A stretch of 64,000 nt of DNA from Bacteroidota bacterium (lineage in GTDB: Bacteria; Bacteroidota; Bacteroidia; Bacteroidales; JAADJA01). The notes under the pieces are model-generated. The model had not been told where the DNA came from and made no database searches. It saw only the letters and a list, made by a program, of their open reading frames with translations. Of this stretch, positions 17,383 to 27,166 are shown piece by piece. The position numbers and the translations under genes are program-made. The stretch covers positions 186,001 to 250,000 of the forward strand of contig JAHLKX010000001.1 in the NCBI GenBank assembly GCA_020444515.1. Direction: 5' to 3'. The first letter of the stretch is position 1. Each line of letters starts with the position of its first letter.

Positions 17383-20300
17383 ATGGATAAATTGAAAATC
17401 GGTATTTTACTTTTATTCCTTCCCTTATTGATTAGCAATAGCTTATCTGCACAAAACTTTTCTGAGTTCTCATCCGATTCAGACGAATTTCTCAAACAGT
17501 TGGGCGATTTATTTTCAAAAATAAATGTGAAAGAAGACAAAGATGAGAGCGAATTAATGTTGGAACGTTTTACCGAGTTCTGGAATACCGGATCTTTTTC
17601 AAAAGAAATGAAAGAGAATATTAAAACGGTATCCAATCTCATGCTCAAACGAAGGCTAAAGGCTTATCCTGATTTTTATTACTATCTTTCGGCTAACATG
17701 GGTTTGGTTGAATTCGATCATAATGAAGAAAGCTACCAGGCATGGCATAAGGGCGTCATGGAACTGGTGCAAGACAAACGTAGTTCGAAACCCATTCGGT
17801 CATTTCTCAAAACCAGTTATCATTTACTCAATGAAAATATTTTGTATTCTTCCAGGGCTACATCCTGGAAAGCGAGCACATACGAATTTCATTTTGATTA
17901 TGATAGTCTTCCTTTTGTTCGTTTTGAGGATATGGACCTCATATGCCATGCTTATCAGGACAGCTCAGTTATTTTCGACACCAAGGGGATCTTTTATCCC
18001 ATTGAAAATCGATTTATCGGAGAAAGAGGCAAGGTAACCTGGATACGAGCAGGGTTTGATGAGAATACGGTCTATGCCGAACTTTCCCATTATGAAATCT
18101 ACCTGGGGTTTTCAAGATATTCTGCGGATTCTGTAAAGTTTTACCACAAAGATTACTGGGAGAAACCTTTGCTGGGTAAGCTGGAGGAAAAAGTACTGGC
18201 AGATGTTTCACAGGAAAAAGCGACCTATCCCCAGTTTCAATCTTATTTTCAGCAAATCGAAATTAAAGAGGTATTCAAGGATGTAGATTACAAAGGAGGT
18301 ATAGAGATTCGTGGACGAAAACTTATTGGAATTAGCGTTGGTGATAATTATGCCCAATTGACGTTTAAAAAGGATGGCAAAGATTTTATTCGGGTGATGT
18401 CGGATAATTATGTTATTTATCCCGACAGGATTAGCTCCGGATTCAGTGTCGCCACGATTTATCATGATCAGGATTCCATTTTTCATCCCGGCTTGAAACT
18501 GAACTATGTAGATGAGAACAAGGAATTATCATTGATCCGCTCCGGAGAGGGTACTTCAAAAAGTCCTTACTATGATTCTTTTCACAATCTCGACATTTAC
18601 GCGGAGGCAATTTATTGGAAGATGGACGATCCCATTCTTAGTTTCGAAAATGTTAAAGGTTCGCTGGGTGTGAGCAGGGCCGTGTTTGAATCCAGTAGTT
18701 ATTTTTCAGAACCCCGTTATCTGAGATTACAGGGCATAGATTTAATGAATCCCCTCAATATCATTAAAAATTATGCGGACAAGTACAACGTAAGTGAAGT
18801 ATCGGTGCAGGGCCTTTCTGAAGAAATACTGATGCCCCAAAATCAGGTGATTGCCATGTTGGTCAATTTATCAAATCAGGGCTTTCTGATTTACGAGCGG
18901 GAAGAAAAAAGTGCCCGAATCAAAGACAAGTTATACGATTATATCAGCGCTGTAGGTGGTAAGATTGATTATGATGTTATCCAATTCAATTCCGAAACAA
19001 TGGGCGGACACAATGCCTCTCTTGAACTGGATAGTTTCGGTTTAAAGTTATATGGTGTACCTTTTGTTTATCTGAGCGATTCGCAGCAGGTTTTTATTTA
19101 CCCCGCCGGTCAGCAACTGGTTATAAAAAAAGGTATGGATTTTACCTTTACGGGTAGGGTGCACGCCGGGACCTTCGATTTCTATTCCCGGCAGGTGCAA
19201 TTCAACTATGATCAGTTTAAACTTGATATGCCCATCATTGATTCCATGAGTTTCCATGTGCCCAGTTTTGAAACCGATGAATTTGGCAGGCACAGGCAAA
19301 AAAAGGTTCAAAATGTTATTTCCGACCTTGGGGGTGATCTATACATTGATGATCCCCTCAATAAATCGGGTTTGAAAAACTTTCCGCAGTATCCCATCTT
19401 TTCAAGTACCAAGGATGCTTATGTGTATTATGATGATCCACGAATATTTGATGGTGTTTATACCCGGGATAAGTTTTTCTTTTATGTTTACCCCTTTACC
19501 ATTGATAGTTTGGATAATTTCAAGACTGAATTGCTGGAGTTTTCGGGATACCTGGCTTCAGCAGGTATATTCCCTGATATGGAAGATACATTGCGGGTTC
19601 AACCTGATTATTCGCTTGGATTTCAGAAAAAAGCACCCGAATCCGGGTTCCCTGTTTATGGTGCACGAGGCTATTATTATGCAAATCTGAACCTGAGCAA
19701 TGCAGGACTCCGAGGCAATGGCTACCTAAAATACCTAACCTCAACTTCCTGGTCAGAAGATTATATATTCTTTCCGGATTCTACCAATACATACGCCAGT
19801 AAGTTTATCATTGAAGAGCAATTAACACCGCTTGAATATCCCACTGTTTCTGCTAACCATGTTTATCAGCATTGGGTTCCGTATGAGGACTATATGGTAA
19901 TCTCCTATATTGATCAACCCATCGATATGTTCAGCAATCAGTCACAGTTACTGGGCAAACTGGTCTTAACACCCGAAATTTTAAAGGGATCGGGCAATAT
20001 GAGTTTCGAAGATGCCGATATGCATTCTAAACTTTATACATTCGGACAACACGAAATATTTGCTGATTCAGCTGATTTTACGTTAAAATCTGCTGAATAT
20101 ATCCAATCGGCATTTGCAACATCCAACTATAAATCCCATATTGATTTTTACGATCGGATCGGTAGTTTTGTATCCAATGGTGGTGCCTCTTTTGTTGATT
20201 TCCCTATCAATATGTATGTCTGCCTTATCGATGAGTTCGACTGGTATATGGACTCTTATGAGATTGCTATTGGAAGTGTTGAAAAAGAAGTTGAGATGTC

Positions 20301-21873
20301 GAAGTATGATAACCTGACCATTCGCGAGTTGATCGATATTCCTTTGCAGGGCTCAGAGTTTATTTCTATCCATCCGGAACAGGATTCATTGCGGTTTATA
20401 TCAACGACAGCGACCTATAACCTCAGGGAATATACCCTTTACGCAGAAGATGTTAAATATCTCCGTGTAGCTGATGCAACTGTTTTTCCATCCGACAGGA
20501 GGATCATCATCAAACCAGATGCGGTTATGAATACCATAAGCGATGCTAAAATTCTCACCAATTCGGTTACCAGATATCATGAAATTTATGATGCTGTTGT
20601 GGATGTCAGAGGAAGACGTGATTATGTGGGAATTGGGAATTATGACTACCTGGATGAAAATGGTGACCGACAGCAGGTTTTTCTCAAAAAAATTGGTGTG
20701 GATCAGACCTACCAATCGGTTGGTACCGGGACGGTAAGTGATACCATGGGATTTAAACTGAGCAAGGATTTTTATTTTACAGGGGATGTCCATCTTTTTG
20801 CTAATAAGGAATTTCTCAATTTCGATGGTGGATTTAAAATTAAGGATCCATGTGGAAGTGGGAAGCAACATTGGGTTAAATTCAAAAGCGATATCAATCC
20901 AAAGGATATATATATTGATGTAGCTGAAGATCTTGTTTCCATCAGCAATGATCAGCTTGAATCGGCCATTATGTTCAGCAATGAGCGAAATCAGTTTTAT
21001 TCCGGATATTTGGCAACAAAGCGCGCTCCTACAGATATTCCGGTATTCAAATCACATGGCTATATTCGATATGATAAGGGAATGGATGAGTATGATATTG
21101 CCAGTCTTGAAAAGCTGAAAGGACTCACTGTTGAAGGCAATCAGCTAACCCTGAGCCGCAAGCAATGCATCCTTTCGGGCGAAGGCAAAGTAAACCTGGG
21201 TGCCGAACTGGGTCGGGTACATCTGGATGCCTATGGTTCCACTATTCATTATATCATTCCTGACTCCACCCGTTTTGATCTGGTCGTTCTGGTCGATTTC
21301 CCATTTGATGATACACCTCTGGGTATGATGGCGGAAGAGATTTCCGGGCAAAATCTTCAGGGAGTCAACGTAACCCGTCACGAATTTACCAAAGCCCTAA
21401 CTGATATAATGGGTGAGGAGGATGCGGAAAAAGTTTTGGCGGATGTGCGTCTTTTTGGAAAATTCAGGAAATATCCTTCGGAATTGGAACAAACCATTGT
21501 GTTTTCCGATCTTAAAATGCGCTGGAACTATGCGACCCGTTCATACATGTCGTACGGACAGATTGGTATCAGCAGCATTGGGAAAACCCAGATCAATAAA
21601 TATGTGAACGGACACATTGAAATTGAGAAAAAGCGGACCGGAGACGTATTGAGTATTTACTTGGAATTTGACAAAGGAAAGGGATGGTATTTCTTCAATT
21701 GCAGAAATAATCTGATGCAGACCATCTCCTCCAATACTGAATACAACAATTATATCAGAGAATTGAAAGATGATAAACGAACGGTTAAAAAGAATAAAGA
21801 CGGCGAAGAGTACAGTTTCATTATATCGAACTTACGTAAGAAAACCGACTTTCTGAGAAGGATTCAACAGTAA
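17383..21873 (+). CDS. Very large exported protein of unknown function (1496 residues)
   Basis: I do not recognise a family. A signal peptide (about 1-24, LISNSLSAQ) is followed by a helical region (to about 110) and then a very long beta-rich region. Local patterns such as HAGTFDFYSRQVQFNYD (about 590), GSGNMSFEDADMHSKLYTFG (about 870) and GEGKVNLGAELGRVHLDAYG (about 1267) look like repeated jelly-roll or OstA/LptA-like strands. There is no T9SS tail, and the charged C-terminus (RKKTDFLRRIQQ) is unlike an outer-membrane barrel end. It lies 13 bp after prmA and 5 bp before plsY, so it is almost certainly cotranscribed with phospholipid synthesis. A periplasmic envelope role is plausible but unproven. 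Confidence 0.85.
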   Translation: MDKLKIGILLLFLPLLISNSLSAQNFSEFSSDSDEFLKQLGDLFSKINVKEDKDESELMLERFTEFWNTGSFSKEMKENIKTVSNLMLKRRLKAYPDFYYYLSANMGLVEFDHNEESYQAWHKGVMELVQDKRSSKPIRSFLKTSYHLLNENILYSSRATSWKASTYEFHFDYDSLPFVRFEDMDLICHAYQDSSVIFDTKGIFYPIENRFIGERGKVTWIRAGFDENTVYAELSHYEIYLGFSRYSADSVKFYHKDYWEKPLLGKLEEKVLADVSQEKATYPQFQSYFQQIEIKEVFKDVDYKGGIEIRGRKLIGISVGDNYAQLTFKKDGKDFIRVMSDNYVIYPDRISSGFSVATIYHDQDSIFHPGLKLNYVDENKELSLIRSGEGTSKSPYYDSFHNLDIYAEAIYWKMDDPILSFENVKGSLGVSRAVFESSSYFSEPRYLRLQGIDLMNPLNIIKNYADKYNVSEVSVQGLSEEILMPQNQVIAMLVNLSNQGFLIYEREEKSARIKDKLYDYISAVGGKIDYDVIQFNSETMGGHNASLELDSFGLKLYGVPFVYLSDSQQVFIYPAGQQLVIKKGMDFTFTGRVHAGTFDFYSRQVQFNYDQFKLDMPIIDSMSFHVPSFETDEFGRHRQKKVQNVISDLGGDLYIDDPLNKSGLKNFPQYPIFSSTKDAYVYYDDPRIFDGVYTRDKFFFYVYPFTIDSLDNFKTELLEFSGYLASAGIFPDMEDTLRVQPDYSLGFQKKAPESGFPVYGARGYYYANLNLSNAGLRGNGYLKYLTSTSWSEDYIFFPDSTNTYASKFIIEEQLTPLEYPTVSANHVYQHWVPYEDYMVISYIDQPIDMFSNQSQLLGKLVLTPEILKGSGNMSFEDADMHSKLYTFGQHEIFADSADFTLKSAEYIQSAFATSNYKSHIDFYDRIGSFVSNGGASFVDFPINMYVCLIDEFDWYMDSYEIAIGSVEKEVEMSKYDNLTIRELIDIPLQGSEFISIHPEQDSLRFISTTATYNLREYTLYAEDVKYLRVADATVFPSDRRIIIKPDAVMNTISDAKILTNSVTRYHEIYDAVVDVRGRRDYVGIGNYDYLDENGDRQQVFLKKIGVDQTYQSVGTGTVSDTMGFKLSKDFYFTGDVHLFANKEFLNFDGGFKIKDPCGSGKQHWVKFKSDINPKDIYIDVAEDLVSISNDQLESAIMFSNERNQFYSGYLATKRAPTDIPVFKSHGYIRYDKGMDEYDIASLEKLKGLTVEGNQLTLSRKQCILSGEGKVNLGAELGRVHLDAYGSTIHYIIPDSTRFDLVVLVDFPFDDTPLGMMAEEISGQNLQGVNVTRHEFTKALTDIMGEEDAEKVLADVRLFGKFRKYPSELEQTIVFSDLKMRWNYATRSYMSYGQIGISSIGKTQINKYVNGHIEIEKKRTGDVLSIYLEFDKGKGWYFFNCRNNLMQTISSNTEYNNYIRELKDDKRTVKKNKDGEEYSFIISNLRKKTDFLRRIQQ

Positions 21874-21878
21874 ACCAT

Positions 21879-22520
21879 ATGCTATTCAATGTTACAATTG
21901 CCATTGTTCTTGCATACCTGATAGGGTCAATTCCTACATCGGTATGGATTGGTAGGATTTTTTATAAAATCGATGTCCGCACACAGGGAAGTGGAAATGC
22001 AGGTGCTACCAATACCATCAGGGTTCTGGGTTGGAAAGCCGGGGTGCCTGTGCTGATCCTGGATGTATTCAAAGGTTGGTTGGCCGTTTATATGGCCCAT
22101 TATTTTTATCAACCCGAATGGACTGCTCCGGATGTGATTGACTTGAAGATCATGCTTGCCGGGGCTGCTGTTATTGGACATGTATTCCCTGTTTATGTTG
22201 GATTTAAAGGTGGAAAAGGAATTGCAACCCTGTTAGGCGTTGGATTGGCTCTTTTTCCTGTGGCTTCAATTATCGCCATTTTGATATTTTTAGCGGTGTT
22301 ATTACTTTCAGGTTATGTATCGCTGGGATCTATTATTGCTGCAGTTACTTTTCCTATCTCGGAATTGCTTATTCTCGGGCATACACAATATCTCTCATTG
22401 ATCATTCTCGCGCTCGCTGTGGCCATTTTTGTTCCTTTTACCCATCGAAAAAATATCCAAAGATTGTTGAGGGGAGAAGAATCAAAATTTTCAATAAGAA
22501 AGAAAAACCAGAATAATTAG
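21879..22520 (+). CDS. plsY: Acyl-phosphate:glycerol-3-phosphate acyltransferase
   Basis: A 213-residue inner-membrane enzyme that transfers an acyl group from acyl-phosphate to glycerol 3-phosphate, the first step of phospholipid synthesis. The three PlsY motifs are present: LIGSIPTSVWIG (about 12-23), GSGNAGATNTIR (about 37-48) and FKGGKGIATLLGV (about 109-121). Five TM helices are predictable. The gene starts 5 bp after the stop of the 1496-residue protein, indicating tight coupling. Confidence 0.96.
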   Translation: MLFNVTIAIVLAYLIGSIPTSVWIGRIFYKIDVRTQGSGNAGATNTIRVLGWKAGVPVLILDVFKGWLAVYMAHYFYQPEWTAPDVIDLKIMLAGAAVIGHVFPVYVGFKGGKGIATLLGVGLALFPVASIIAILIFLAVLLLSGYVSLGSIIAAVTFPISELLILGHTQYLSLIILALAVAIFVPFTHRKNIQRLLRGEESKFSIRKKNQNN

Positions 22521-22714
22521 GTTTTTGTCCCAAGATTCCCTCCTTATTATTAACCTCCATTACGATTTCGGATAAGTTATTTGCGGAACGATCACCATTG
22601 ATAAACTTAGTATACACAAAGTCAGATACTTAGTTTTTTTAGGGTTTCTCATGTTTTGTTTTCTTTTAAAAGTTGACCTTTCTAAGGGTCATTGAATCAG
22701 TGCTTTGTGGCGTT

Positions 22715-22730
22715 TGGTACAGGTATTGCA
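22715..22730 (+). promoter_or_regulatory. Predicted sigma-54 (-24/-12) promoter
   Basis: TGGTACAGGTATTGCA differs from TGGCAC-N5-TTGCW at a single position and keeps the exact GG-N10-GC spacing. The start site would be near 22741, 16 nt before the ATG at 22757. It is the best sigma-54 match seen in the window. Confidence 0.65.
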
Positions 22731-22756
22731 AAACTGATTGATGTATTTTGAAAAAT

Positions 22757-25700
22757 ATGATCGATCAATTTTCTAAAATATCGCCAACAACGTCCAAAAA
22801 TCGCACAGAAATGCTTACTTCAGCACTACGACATATACTCACTTTACTATTCCTATTGTTTTTATTAACAGTGGGTTACAGTCAGAATTCCGGGTTAACC
22901 GAGGGGGATATCATTGCCAAAGCTCAAAATTATTTTGACAAGGAAAATTACCAGGAAGCCCTTCCTCTTTTTGCTCAATTGGTGAGTGTTCACCCTGAGA
23001 ATCCGGAGTATAATTACAAATTCGGAGTATGCACCTTATATGGTGATCGAAGTGATCGCCGTCGGCCAATCCGATACCTGACCATAGCAATGCGCTCTAT
23101 TAAGGATGATCCTCAGTTAAACTACCATTTAGGCATCGCCTATTATCAGAACCAGGAATTTGCCGATGCCATGAAATACCTAAATCTTTATCTGGCCAAG
23201 CTGGGTTCTGATTCGCCCGAGCGACCTGTAATACTTGAAAAGGTCAATGCCTGTTTGAATGGGATGAATCTTGAACATAAAAATATCATCTCCGATGTTA
23301 TTTCTACATCCCAGTTCAATATGGATAATTTCCACCGGGCTTATCGTGCTGATGAGTTCTCCGGAATGCTTATCCTGAAACCGGAGATGTTTCTCACATC
23401 TAAAGAAAAGAAGTCGGGGGAAAATTCATTCGTATATATTTCTGATCCAAGAAAATTACTTTATTACTCGGGTTACGATGGAAATACAGATCAAAGGGAT
23501 CTCTTTATGGTTGAGATGACCGAAAAAGGAGACTGGGGTGATCCGGTGAAGCTCCCTGAATCCATCAATACCAGTTTTGATGAAGATTATCCCATTGGGG
23601 TTAATGGCGGTTTGACATTGTATTTCTGTTCAAAAGGACATAACAGCCTGGGTGGTTTTGATATATATAAAACGACACTTGATACAGTTAATAACAGTTT
23701 CAGTGAACCTGAAAATTTGGGAGTTGGAATCAATTCCCCCTTTGATGATGTGTTGTTCATTCCTGATAAAACTGGTCACTTTGCTTATTTTTCAACCAAT
23801 CGTGATAATCTGAATGGAACCATCAATGTTTATAAAATTCGGTTGATCGAAAATTCATTGGAACAAAATCAGTTCCTGGCTGAAAATGTAATCAAAGCAA
23901 ATTTGGGACATAAACCTGAACCTCAAAAAACCACAACTGAGGTCAGTACCCAACAAATTGCTTCCAATTCACCAACCCTTTCACAATCGGCAGTATCAAA
24001 ACCTTCAAAACCGCAACTATCTCCCGCTGAACGTGCCGCGAAAATGAAGAACGAACGCAGTGTGATGAATAAATATGCGGATACTTCTTACCAACTGGTA
24101 ACAGTAACTAAAAATTTAATCCGTGATTTGACAACCAAGCGCGATCGTGCCAATGCGGTTTCTCAGAAAAAGCAGGAAGCTGCTAAAAGCCTCGAAGTAA
24201 AATTTGAAGAATTGATGGCAACAATGGCAACTGTTGAATCAGATGTGGAATTTGAGAAGATGCTTGAAAATTCTATGATTCTTAAGCAAGAAATATATCA
24301 ATATCGTCAGCGTGCTGATCAGGCAAACCTGGTGGCATGGAACCTTGGAAAACATATTAAGGTTAAATCGAGGGAACTTGAAAGTATTAAAGCTGGTGCC
24401 GGGAAGGTGCAAACCAACTCGGTAGCCGGAAAGATGGAAGAAACCCGCATTGCATACCTGGATCTGCGCAGCAACTATAACCTTGGGGATACCCTGACGG
24501 ATTATTCGGACCTTTTATTTGCACTATCCAGTGATGAAAAGAAATATACCATTCCACAATCGGAACTTGCTTTTGTTGAGGATTTAAGAAAAAGTTTTGA
24601 AAATAATACCTTATTGGCAGAAGCCAATAAGGCCAATCAAAAGGCCATACAAGAGGATATTCCAATCGTTGTTGTGGATAAACGAACCCAATTTGTTGAG
24701 CAACCCAAATCCGAACCGACCATTACCGCTGAGCCCTTAGTTGACCCTATCCTGGTCAATACCCTTGCTCAGGCAACAATTTTTGAAGAAGATGAATCAT
24801 TGGATATTGATTTTTCCATTGATGCCATCACACCGGAAAAGCTAGTTGAACTGGTTGCTTATGAAACCCTGGCTTCAACAATAGACATTGATGAAACAGA
24901 GCTTGAATTGGATCTTCGAATGGATATGCCGGAAGTGATACCCATGGTTGAGCCGGTTATTTATGCTTCCATTGATCAAATGCCCGAAGATGAAGCTTTG
25001 GAAATAAACATGACTGTTGACGCCATTGAGCCGATTATGATCGCTGAGGAAGTTCATGTAGAATATGCCTCTGCCATTCAAATTGATGAACAGGAACTTG
25101 AAATCGATACACGTGTCGACGCCATAGAACCTTTCAATCTGGTTGACCCTGTCAACGTTCAATTTGCGAGCACCATGCCGGAAGAAGAGAACCTGGAAAT
25201 CAACAATGGTATAGACGCTATTGTCCCGGTCATGGTCGTTGAAGAAATAAATGTTGAATATGCTTTTGCCATTGAAATTGATGAACAAGAACTTGAAATC
25301 AATACATTGGCTGATGGAATAGATCCGATCCGTGTGGTGGATCCTGTGAATGTTCAATTTGCAAGCAATACCATGCCTGATGAGGAGATATTGGAAATTG
25401 ATAACAGTCTTGATGTTATTGATGCTTTGGCAGTTGCAGAGCCGGTTTTGGTCGCTTTTGGTGATCAACAGATAGAAATGGATGAGAATATTGAGATCAA
25501 CACAGCTGTGGATGCGGTTGAAGCAGCTGCATTGGTGGAACCCGTTTTCGTGAACGAAGATGTAGAGTTGGCAATTACTGATGAAGACCTGGAAATAAAT
25601 CTGAAATCAGAAGCAATTAAAGCTTTGAATCAAGTTAAACAGGTGGTTTTCGATGAGCTTGCCTATGCTGATACTGAACCTGTCGAAGAGCCCCTGGAAT

Positions 25701-26983
25701 TGTCCCTTGAGGATACCTATGTGAAAGTTCATGCCATCCCCCAAACGATTGAGATCGCTCAATTTACAGATGTATTCCCCATGGATGAAATGCTTGAAAT
25801 AAATATTGAAGATCAATCTGCAGTGATCATTTCACAAGTAGAACCTGTTGAATGGATTGCGGATAATGATGACATTTCAATTCTGGAAAATGAGGAACTG
25901 GAAATAATAATTGAATCTGATCCGGTTCACATATATAAACCAGTTGATCCGGTAGAGGTGACAGAATTTGCAGCAATAGATTTTGATGCTGAAGAAATTG
26001 AAATTAGCCAGTCTGAAGAGGAAATTGCGGTTTATGAGTTGGTCAACCCGGTGAATGTCCAAGCCATTGCATTTGAACCATTCCGCATGGAAAATGAGTC
26101 CCTGGAGATTCGGATGGAATCAGAAGACCCCACTCCGGTTGACATCGAACGTATGGTTGAACCCGTATATGTTTCTGAATTTGCAATGGTTGAACCTGAA
26201 GAGGAAGTACTTGAGATTCGTTTCAATAAATATGAACAGTTGTTGCAAACCATGCCCGAACAAGTTGAGCCCATTTATTATTCAACATTGACACCGACTG
26301 AATTAGAACTGGACGAATCCGATATCGTCATCAATTTTGGAATTGACGATCAGGCACAGGAATCGCTGATGGCATCCGCTGACAATTCCTTAACCGTTGC
26401 TGAACGTGCACAAGATATCAGTGAACTTCCTGCATTAACGACTGACGTATTTTACTTAAGAGAGTCTGTATCATTAGCCAGTGAGATCGAATCCTCAAGG
26501 ACAGATATGGAAGTATTAAGAACAGCCCTTACCAATCCGGATGACCTGGATTATGAAGAGCTTTTATTTGCAGCCAGTCTCACCAGCAATGCAAAAGACA
26601 AACTCAATATTTATAACACGGCATTTATTCACCTCGATCGTGACTGGAGGGCTTTCAACAATGCAGCTGTAACATCCATTAATATTCGTAATCTCGACCA
26701 GGCAGAAGTATACCTTTACCAGGCTTCACTCCTCTCGCAAGACAATGGTAAAATTTATAACAACATGGGTATTCTTGCCTGCTACCAAAATGATTTTGAG
26801 AAAGCACGTGATTATTTTGTAACGGCTCTTCAACTGGGTGTAAATTCAGAGTATAATCTACAGGTCTTGAAAAACATGACGGAAACCAATAGTTTCACTA
26901 CTGAACAGTTACACCAGGAAATCGGTGAACATCGTTATTTTGAAGTGCTGGGTGAACTTTTGAATAACGAAGCGACCAGATAA
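22757..26983 (+). CDS. Large TPR/PD40 protein with acidic repeat array
   Basis: A 1408-residue exported protein (numbering from ATG 22757; a TTG at 22748 and an ATG at 22811 are alternatives). The signal peptide is MLTSALRHILTLLFLLFLLT and following residues. N-terminal TPRs (about 45-160) are followed by PD40/WD40-like strands (about 225-360: LYYSGYDGN, LYFCSKGHN, AYFSTNRDN), an arrangement seen in Bacteroidota OmpA-family proteins. A coiled-coil (about 430-560) leads into about 16 acidic repeats (about 675-1200). The C-terminal TPRs (about 1260-1380) include NNAAVTSINIRNLDQAEVYL and YNNMGILACYQ. There is no OmpA or T9SS tail. It stands alone behind a sigma-54-type promoter and ahead of a terminator. 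Its function is unknown; a scaffold role is inference. Confidence 0.85.
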   Translation: MIDQFSKISPTTSKNRTEMLTSALRHILTLLFLLFLLTVGYSQNSGLTEGDIIAKAQNYFDKENYQEALPLFAQLVSVHPENPEYNYKFGVCTLYGDRSDRRRPIRYLTIAMRSIKDDPQLNYHLGIAYYQNQEFADAMKYLNLYLAKLGSDSPERPVILEKVNACLNGMNLEHKNIISDVISTSQFNMDNFHRAYRADEFSGMLILKPEMFLTSKEKKSGENSFVYISDPRKLLYYSGYDGNTDQRDLFMVEMTEKGDWGDPVKLPESINTSFDEDYPIGVNGGLTLYFCSKGHNSLGGFDIYKTTLDTVNNSFSEPENLGVGINSPFDDVLFIPDKTGHFAYFSTNRDNLNGTINVYKIRLIENSLEQNQFLAENVIKANLGHKPEPQKTTTEVSTQQIASNSPTLSQSAVSKPSKPQLSPAERAAKMKNERSVMNKYADTSYQLVTVTKNLIRDLTTKRDRANAVSQKKQEAAKSLEVKFEELMATMATVESDVEFEKMLENSMILKQEIYQYRQRADQANLVAWNLGKHIKVKSRELESIKAGAGKVQTNSVAGKMEETRIAYLDLRSNYNLGDTLTDYSDLLFALSSDEKKYTIPQSELAFVEDLRKSFENNTLLAEANKANQKAIQEDIPIVVVDKRTQFVEQPKSEPTITAEPLVDPILVNTLAQATIFEEDESLDIDFSIDAITPEKLVELVAYETLASTIDIDETELELDLRMDMPEVIPMVEPVIYASIDQMPEDEALEINMTVDAIEPIMIAEEVHVEYASAIQIDEQELEIDTRVDAIEPFNLVDPVNVQFASTMPEEENLEINNGIDAIVPVMVVEEINVEYAFAIEIDEQELEINTLADGIDPIRVVDPVNVQFASNTMPDEEILEIDNSLDVIDALAVAEPVLVAFGDQQIEMDENIEINTAVDAVEAAALVEPVFVNEDVELAITDEDLEINLKSEAIKALNQVKQVVFDELAYADTEPVEEPLELSLEDTYVKVHAIPQTIEIAQFTDVFPMDEMLEINIEDQSAVIISQVEPVEWIADNDDISILENEELEIIIESDPVHIYKPVDPVEVTEFAAIDFDAEEIEISQSEEEIAVYELVNPVNVQAIAFEPFRMENESLEIRMESEDPTPVDIERMVEPVYVSEFAMVEPEEEVLEIRFNKYEQLLQTMPEQVEPIYYSTLTPTELELDESDIVINFGIDDQAQESLMASADNSLTVAERAQDISELPALTTDVFYLRESVSLASEIESSRTDMEVLRTALTNPDDLDYEELLFAASLTSNAKDKLNIYNTAFIHLDRDWRAFNNAAVTSINIRNLDQAEVYLYQASLLSQDNGKIYNNMGILACYQNDFEKARDYFVTALQLGVNSEYNLQVLKNMTETNSFTTEQLHQEIGEHRYFEVLGELLNNEATR
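24780..26350 (+). repeat. About 16 tandem degenerate 33-34-codon repeats
   Basis: Within the large TPR protein, a motif of the form (D/E)xLEI-xxx-(D/E)AIxP-xxx-V(E/D)PVxVxxA recurs. The LEI element falls near nucleotides 24793, 24900, 24995, 25093, 25190, 25288, 25387, 25487, 25585, 25690, 25790, 25894, 25994, 26099, 26206 and 26301. The mean period is about 100 nt, i.e. about 33.5 residues. DNA copies have diverged, so the array is old and kept at protein level. Confidence 0.85.
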
Positions 26984-27011
26984 GACAAATCTTCTATATG
27001 TTTGACTATTT

Positions 27012-27038
27012 AAACCGACTGAATTTCAGTCGGTTTTT
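27012..27038 (+). terminator. Rho-independent terminator
   Basis: AAACCGACTG (27012-27021) pairs with CAGTCGGTTT (27027-27036) around a 5-nt loop and runs into TTTTT. It ends the transcript of the large TPR protein 29 bp after its stop. Confidence 0.9.
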
Positions 27039-27166
27039 GTATTTATGAAAATTCTGGGTGTCGTGTTTGAAAATTGTTAAGAAATCAATTTTTAAGGAAC
27101 ATATTCAATTAAAAATTTTAATAATTTTACGACTTTCATAAAACAACAACCAGAAAATAGAATACT

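Noticed and set aside
24387-25468. Long open frames on the minus strand within the acidic-repeat gene
   Set aside because: They are shadows produced by the repetitive GAA/GAT/ATT composition of the real gene on the + strand.
24780-26350. CRISPR-like array because of the regular 100-nt period
   Set aside because: The period is in frame with the protein, copies differ throughout, and there are no constant repeats with variable spacers.
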